Origin: Spisula solida
Taxonomy: Eukaryota; Mollusca; Bivalvia; Venerida; Mactridae
Reading direction: 5' to 3'
Assembly: GCA_947247005.1 (NCBI GenBank)
Contig: OX365947.1
Location: 36,350,760-36,414,759, forward strand
DNA: 64,000 nucleotides
The notes under the pieces are model-generated. The model did not search any database and was not told the DNA's origin. It saw nothing but the letters and a program-made list of their open reading frames with translations. Positions 59,263 through 64,000 of the stretch are shown here, piece by piece (the first letter of the stretch is position 1; each line of letters opens with the position of its first letter). The position numbers were made by a program, and so were the translations under genes.

Positions 59263-60395
59263 AACAAGAGGGCCCTAGGTCGCTCACCTGTTGTAGCAGT
59301 ACTTGCAATACCTGTGAGTTGACCTAGTGACCTAATTCTTGGCCCCATATGACGCAATATCGCACTTGACCTAGATTTTGTTGAGATGATCACTCTAACC
59401 AAGTTTCATAAGGATTAGGCTAAAAGTGTGACATGTAGTGACTACTCTAGGGGTTTTCTATGATTTGACATTGTGACCTTGTTTTTAACCTTAGTTGACC
59501 CAAGAGCAAACATGGTCTAGATTTTGTTGTGATAATCAATGTGACTAAGTTTCATAAAGATAATGTCAAAATTGTGACATCTAATGACTACACAAGGTTT
59601 TACTATTATTTGACCTTGTGACCTAGTTTTTGACCCGAGATGACCCAACATCGAACTTGACCTAGATTTTGTTGAGATGATCATTGTGACCAAGTTTCAT
59701 AAAGATAAGGTCAAAATTGTGACATCTAATGACTACATAAGGTTTTACTATTATTTGACCTTGTGACCTAGTTTTTGACCCGAGATAACCAATTATCGAA
59801 CTTGACCTAGATTTTGTTAAAATGATCAGTGTGACCAAATTTCATAAAAATTAGGTCAAAATTGTGACCTATAGTTACTACACAAGGTTTTTTTATGATT
59901 TGACCTTGTGACCTAGTTTTTGACCCCGGATGACCCAATATCAAACTTGACCTAGATTTTGTTAAGATGGTCATTGTGACTAAGTTTCATAAACATAAGG
60001 TCAAAATTGTGACCTCTAGTGACTACACAAGGTTTTTCTATTATTTGACCTTGTGACCTAGTTTTTGACCTCGGATGACCCAATATCGAACTTGACGTAG
60101 ATTTTGTTAAAATGATCATTGTGACCAAGTTTCATAAATGTTAGGTAAAAATTGTGATCTCTAATGACTACACAAGGTTTTTCTATGATTTGACCTTGTG
60201 ACCTAGTTTCTGACCCTAGATGACCCAATATTATACTTGACCTAGATTTTGTTGAGATAATCATTGTGACCAAGTTTCATAATGATTAGGCCAATAGTGT
60301 GACCTCTAGTGTCTACACAAGCAAATTGTGGACGGACGGACGACGAGTGATCACCAAAGCTCACTCTGTCACTTTGTGACAGGTGAGCTAAAAAC
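59263..60395 (+). mobile_element. Complete tandem-repeat element (bivalve 'gagggccc...ctcacctg' type)
   Basis: Starts aacaagagggccctaggtcg then ctcacctgt and ends tttgtgacaggtgagctaaa, so the tips 'ctcacctgt/acaggtgag' are inverted. Between them are seven head-to-tail units of 145 bp. Before the right end is 'cggacggacgacgagtgatc'. Elements of this build are widespread in bivalves; they may be mobilised by rolling-circle (Helitron-like) machinery, which is inference. The array lies 106 bp upstream of the receptor ATG, presumably in its 5'UTR intron. The minus-strand frame at 60058-60273 is a repeat translation. Confidence 0.8.
59320..60330 (+). repeat. 145-bp tandem array, seven units
   Basis: The word ctagattttgtt recurs at 59371, 59517, 59662, 59807, 59952, 60097 (gtag variant) and 60242: steps of 146, 145, 145, 145, 145 and 145. 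Consensus words are 'gaccttgtgacctagttttt', 'gacccaatatcgaacttgac' and 'gatcattgtgaccaagtttc'. Confidence 0.92.
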
Positions 60396-63080
60396 AGTAT
60401 ATACATACGACATGTACAGTATATACAAACATGCCTACATTATCTATTACATAATATGCCAATTAAAAGTGTATGTTATGTATATGGTGTGAGTGTCTAA
60501 ACCGATGGAGTGTTGTTAATGTCTAATAAAAAGCCAAACATCTTATATCAATGTATATTCCTAGACAAATTATGATCCTGAAATGTGTCCTGTAATTCAT
60601 GGTAATGGTTTAGTCACACTCGTGGTGATATATTGTGCAATTATTGTCTGAAACATTCTCTTCGAACCGTCTTCGCCTCCGTTTCCTCCTGAATCATTAA
60701 TAAATGAAGTAACAAGTGAAAGGTGATGCTATATGAATGAGTAATTTATTCCTTATTTGAAGTAAATTGTTGAAAATTATTGACGCGTGAATGCGGTGGT
60801 CCCATCAATATAATCAATCGAACTGGTATTTAATCATGATTTATTACAATATTAACATTATTTCCATACCACTACTGAAGGGATATAACGTCGTACTCAT
60901 TAAACTGATAGAAAGCCTTGTAAAAAGACGTCGCTTAAATAGATCTCATTATAAATAATGCGTAGTTGTCGCCGCTTCGAGCACCGGCATCCATAGAAAT
61001 GCATTACACAGAATGTCTATTAAGCGACGATGGTATTCGATCGATGGAATACACTCAAGGCTGTTTCAGAGTAGAACTTAATAGTTGTCTCAAAGAAGTT
61101 GGTATGTTCCTTTCACGGGTGCATCTCATCACATGCAAGCAAGACAAACTGTAAATAATGAAATAAGTGACGTTCAAAACCCAAATATTAATATTGATTG
61201 TACTTGTAATGGTTTACAGGAAGCTAGGATGTAATATGTACAGTGGTTTGTCACCCGTTGTTTTCTTGTTTCATTTGTTTCCTTTTCCCGTCGCTTTTTT
61301 GTCTGTGTGTACACTTTTTTCTATTTGTGTTTTGATGTTTTCTGTGTTGCAATTAGTTCTTATTGTATGTATTCAGTATACAACAGTCCGGTCAGTATAC
61401 AACAGTCCGGTATAGAAAGATATTTGTGAGACTGTACGGACAAAGTCTTCGGTTATGAAACGTCGTATCGTTACTCTATATCAAATCAGACCTCAGTTAT
61501 AATTATAGTAGCTTATAAGTTGCATAAAATGTTCATCTATATGTTTGTCCTTATGACTTATATTTGTATTTCTTTCTGTTGATTTCGTTCCCTGCTGTTC
61601 CTGTTGAATACTGCCTTTCCGCTTTGTTATTATCGTATGTAGTGTTATAGTATGATTGAATCATATCGACTGTTTAAACTGACGATTGCTTAAACCAGGG
61701 ATTCACTTTTAATTAAAGTCACATTATCTCTCCAAAGATCTTTTTTCGATCATCCAGTAAATACAATATTTACATAGAATTAGGGTATTTTTCACAAATG
61801 ACCAATAATTGACGACATAATTTTAAATGTATCTGTCAAAATAGTATGCCAAAAATCACATTTTAGTAAAATGTATGGATGACAAAATATTTTTTTTTGC
61901 AAGAGTTGCTTCCCTTAGATTATAAACTGTGCATTTTTTGTTTACAATTCATTATTTTGTAAACAAACCAACTGGAGGTTGTATTTAATTTTCTTCCATC
62001 TTATGGTGTTTTCCACCTTTGGGACTAAACTTAAGTGCTCAAATTGCATCATTTTGCAGATAGGTTGCCAAGTTATTGCTTTTTGAAAATAGCCGTTTAA
62101 GGCCTAATGTGGCATTAAAGTCTGGGTGAAATCACTGTGTATCGATATCCACAACCAAACAAGGTATGAAGTGACTTTTCCGGTTTCAATCTGTGTTTCA
62201 AATTTTACATACAGCTCAGATAAACAATGTACGAAAGCTATAATTAGTTCGTCTGCTTCTACATTATGCTTTTGTCTTAACGTAAACCATATGTAACAAT
62301 CACAAGGCTATAAAGGTGCGGTATAACCTGTAATTTATGTCTTTGAGCGTATAATTTTATATTGGGGGGGGGGGGTCCATATTGCTTGCCAGTGTGAGAT
62401 GTATTGTAGCCGTCACGAAAAAAAACATTTCCATCGAAACTGTGGAATTGCAAGAAATGAGTAAGTTGACGCTTTTTAATTACCTAGTTATGGCAAGTAA
62501 GATATTGGCAAATGTATACGAGGCAATGCAGATTGTAATGTTATTTATGGTCATAATATAACATTACAAAGTCACATTTTGTAATTCTCATTAGTACAGC
62601 GAACGTTTTATTCATAATATCATGTTCCTTTTATAAATATGCGATGTTCGCCACAGGGTATATTCCGCTGGAAACGCTGTCTTGTTAATCTAAATGAGAT
62701 TTACCATCATCGAGCAAACAGTTTGACCTACAGTATACCTCGGCAATGATATTCATTACATCTCTACTACATAATTGGTATTTTAATTGCATTTTCTTCT
62801 TGTTGCCATTGATACTGAATTTGTTTTACGTGTTCATCGCATCAACTATGATGACTTTGTCTCTGTTATTGTCGTTCAATAAATAATACTAATGGAACTA
62901 TTCCATTCAAAAGAATAGGGGAACTGTATTTGGTACAGTTGCGAAAAATCGCCCTTTTTTAATAGTGAACATGTGTATTTTACACATTTCTTAGAAATAT
63001 AAAACTCTTGATTGATTTTTTAAATTCGACTCGACAACATTTATGTCGCGAGCGGTGGGAATATAGGGGTACGATGTGCA
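60396..63080. other. Non-genic DNA upstream of the receptor gene
   Basis: No coding exon is recognised, although a 5'UTR exon of the receptor could be hidden here. Seen: a 19-bp direct duplication (cagtatacaacagtccggt) at 61374-61411 and an 11-base G run at about 62364-62374. Other frames lack support. Confidence 0.45.
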
Positions 63081-63535
63081 CTATACAGTTATCGCTAGAG
63101 CATGTGTGTGGTTTAAATGCAATGAGTGATCTTTGTTAATTGCAACAAAGTGAGGCAGTGGCATGCCTATTTCGGTGGCTGGTGGTCGTTTTTTGCTCCT
63201 AGCAACCGTTTGCAAATGCATCCATGTTTCATTCTGATCCTCAAAAAGCTTTCTGGTCATGTACAATGTTGGGTTGGCACGAATTGGACTACGGGTATAG
63301 AGTACGACAAAGGTCAAGGGGAGCTTCATGCTGCAAGCATTGCTGAACACGACCGATATTTCGGAGGCCCAATAACTGTCTGATGTGCAACTAGCTGGAT
63401 GGACACAATGACCCCGTGGTCATCTATTGACAGAGGCTCACTGTAAATATGGCAACCGTCTTGCATTGACATTACCGGCGTAAGTGAACTTACTGAACTA
63501 CTCGCAACTACGTACATAATGTACACGGGATACAT
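63081..63535. other. GC-richer island open on both strands, unidentified
   Basis: Compared with its surroundings this block is noticeably less AT-rich, and both strands are open: 85 codons plus (63126-63383), 89 codons minus (63081-63350) and 69 codons minus (63326-63535). On the minus strand the two frames overlap and could be one protein with a shift near 63340 (HQTVIGPPKYRSCSAM / FSNACSMKLPLTFVVLY). I recognise no family. It may be a decayed transposon gene or an exon of something beyond the window. Confidence 0.25.
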
Positions 63536-64000
63536 AGTTTATATGTATAGTTATATCCCCATACCTTTATATAACAAAGGTTAATGTACTCAATATATCG
63601 ATGTGGACTTTGTATTATATTGCACTATATGACAGTAATAAAAGTATAAAATAACGTAAGATAGGGACTTTGATCGTCAACATAAGTATGAGAAGTAAAA
63701 CGATGATAATATGCAATTATATGCTGTATCAATATAGCACTTCCTTTTACGCGATGCCTTCCTGTTTATACAGTCTATAACAGATGTGAAAGAATTGGAT
63801 TAATAACGTACTCAACGATATAACGACCGATACTTCTGCAATAATTGGGTAATTTCATTCTGATGGAACTCGGTAATTCATTGCACAACAGATTACAACT
63901 GTGATATCATATTCTCTTTTATATTTGCCCAATCAATGCGGTAGTGGTAGTTTGTTCTTGTAAACCAGGGCGGTAAGTTTTCATAAAATATTCACTCTTT
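63536..64000. other. Non-genic tail of window
   Basis: AT-rich, no gene or repeat recognised. Confidence 0.5.

Noticed and set aside
60058..60273. 71-codon minus-strand frame with internal repeats
   Set aside because: Translation of the 145-bp tandem units (NDHFNK repeated).

Overview
The window is AT-rich, repeat-dense eukaryotic DNA, almost certainly from a bivalve mollusc. Three things point there: a single clear host gene encoding a lophotrochozoan-type sex-peptide-receptor/myoinhibitory-peptide-receptor-like GPCR; interspersed elements of kinds I associate with bivalve genomes (head-to-tail repeats bounded by 'aacaagagggccc...ctcacctg', a tRNA-derived SINE ending 'ggcgc.a.ataaatct', short elements starting 'aacaagagatgtt'); and LINE remnants. 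No bacterial features (operons, ribosome binding sites, CRISPR) are present. Nearly all short open frames are chance frames in AT-rich repeats.

Layout. 1-6.7 kb: non-genic, dominated by a three-level nest. A tandem-repeat element (1377-5570) is split by a 3.7 kb transposon (1724-5458) with about 820-bp terminal inverted repeats, and that transposon is itself hit by a SINE (about 3320-3775). About 6.7-52.85 kb: three degenerate, same-orientation copies of a large non-genic unit (13-19 kb each). Comparing the copies exposes many later insertions and their empty sites: a reverse-transcriptase scrap, a 1.1 kb TIR element, LINE 3' ends, two mariner-like MITEs, a TTAA-flanked 2.5 kb element, a 76-bp tandem expansion and a foldback hairpin. 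The longest transposon frame is the C-terminal part of a LINE reverse-transcriptase protein (37351-38493, minus), which has a clear AATAAA plus (TCTTA)n 3' end.

53-64 kb: a 0.4 kb inverted-repeat element, a cluster of CRE-like octamers followed by a TATA-like box (56.28-56.39 kb), and then the GPCR exon on the minus strand (58036-59157). That exon starts just after a splice acceptor, so at least one upstream 5'UTR exon should lie at higher coordinates. A tandem array of seven 145-bp units sits 106 bp upstream of the GPCR start codon, inside the presumed 5'UTR intron. The remaining 3.6 kb holds no gene I can recognise.

There is no multi-gene pathway here. The functional content is one neuropeptide-receptor gene, and the rest is transposon and segmental-duplication biology. 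The most unusual object is the long-TIR element at 1724-5458, whose two arms carry the heptamer GAGGCCC at almost mirror-identical distances from each end.
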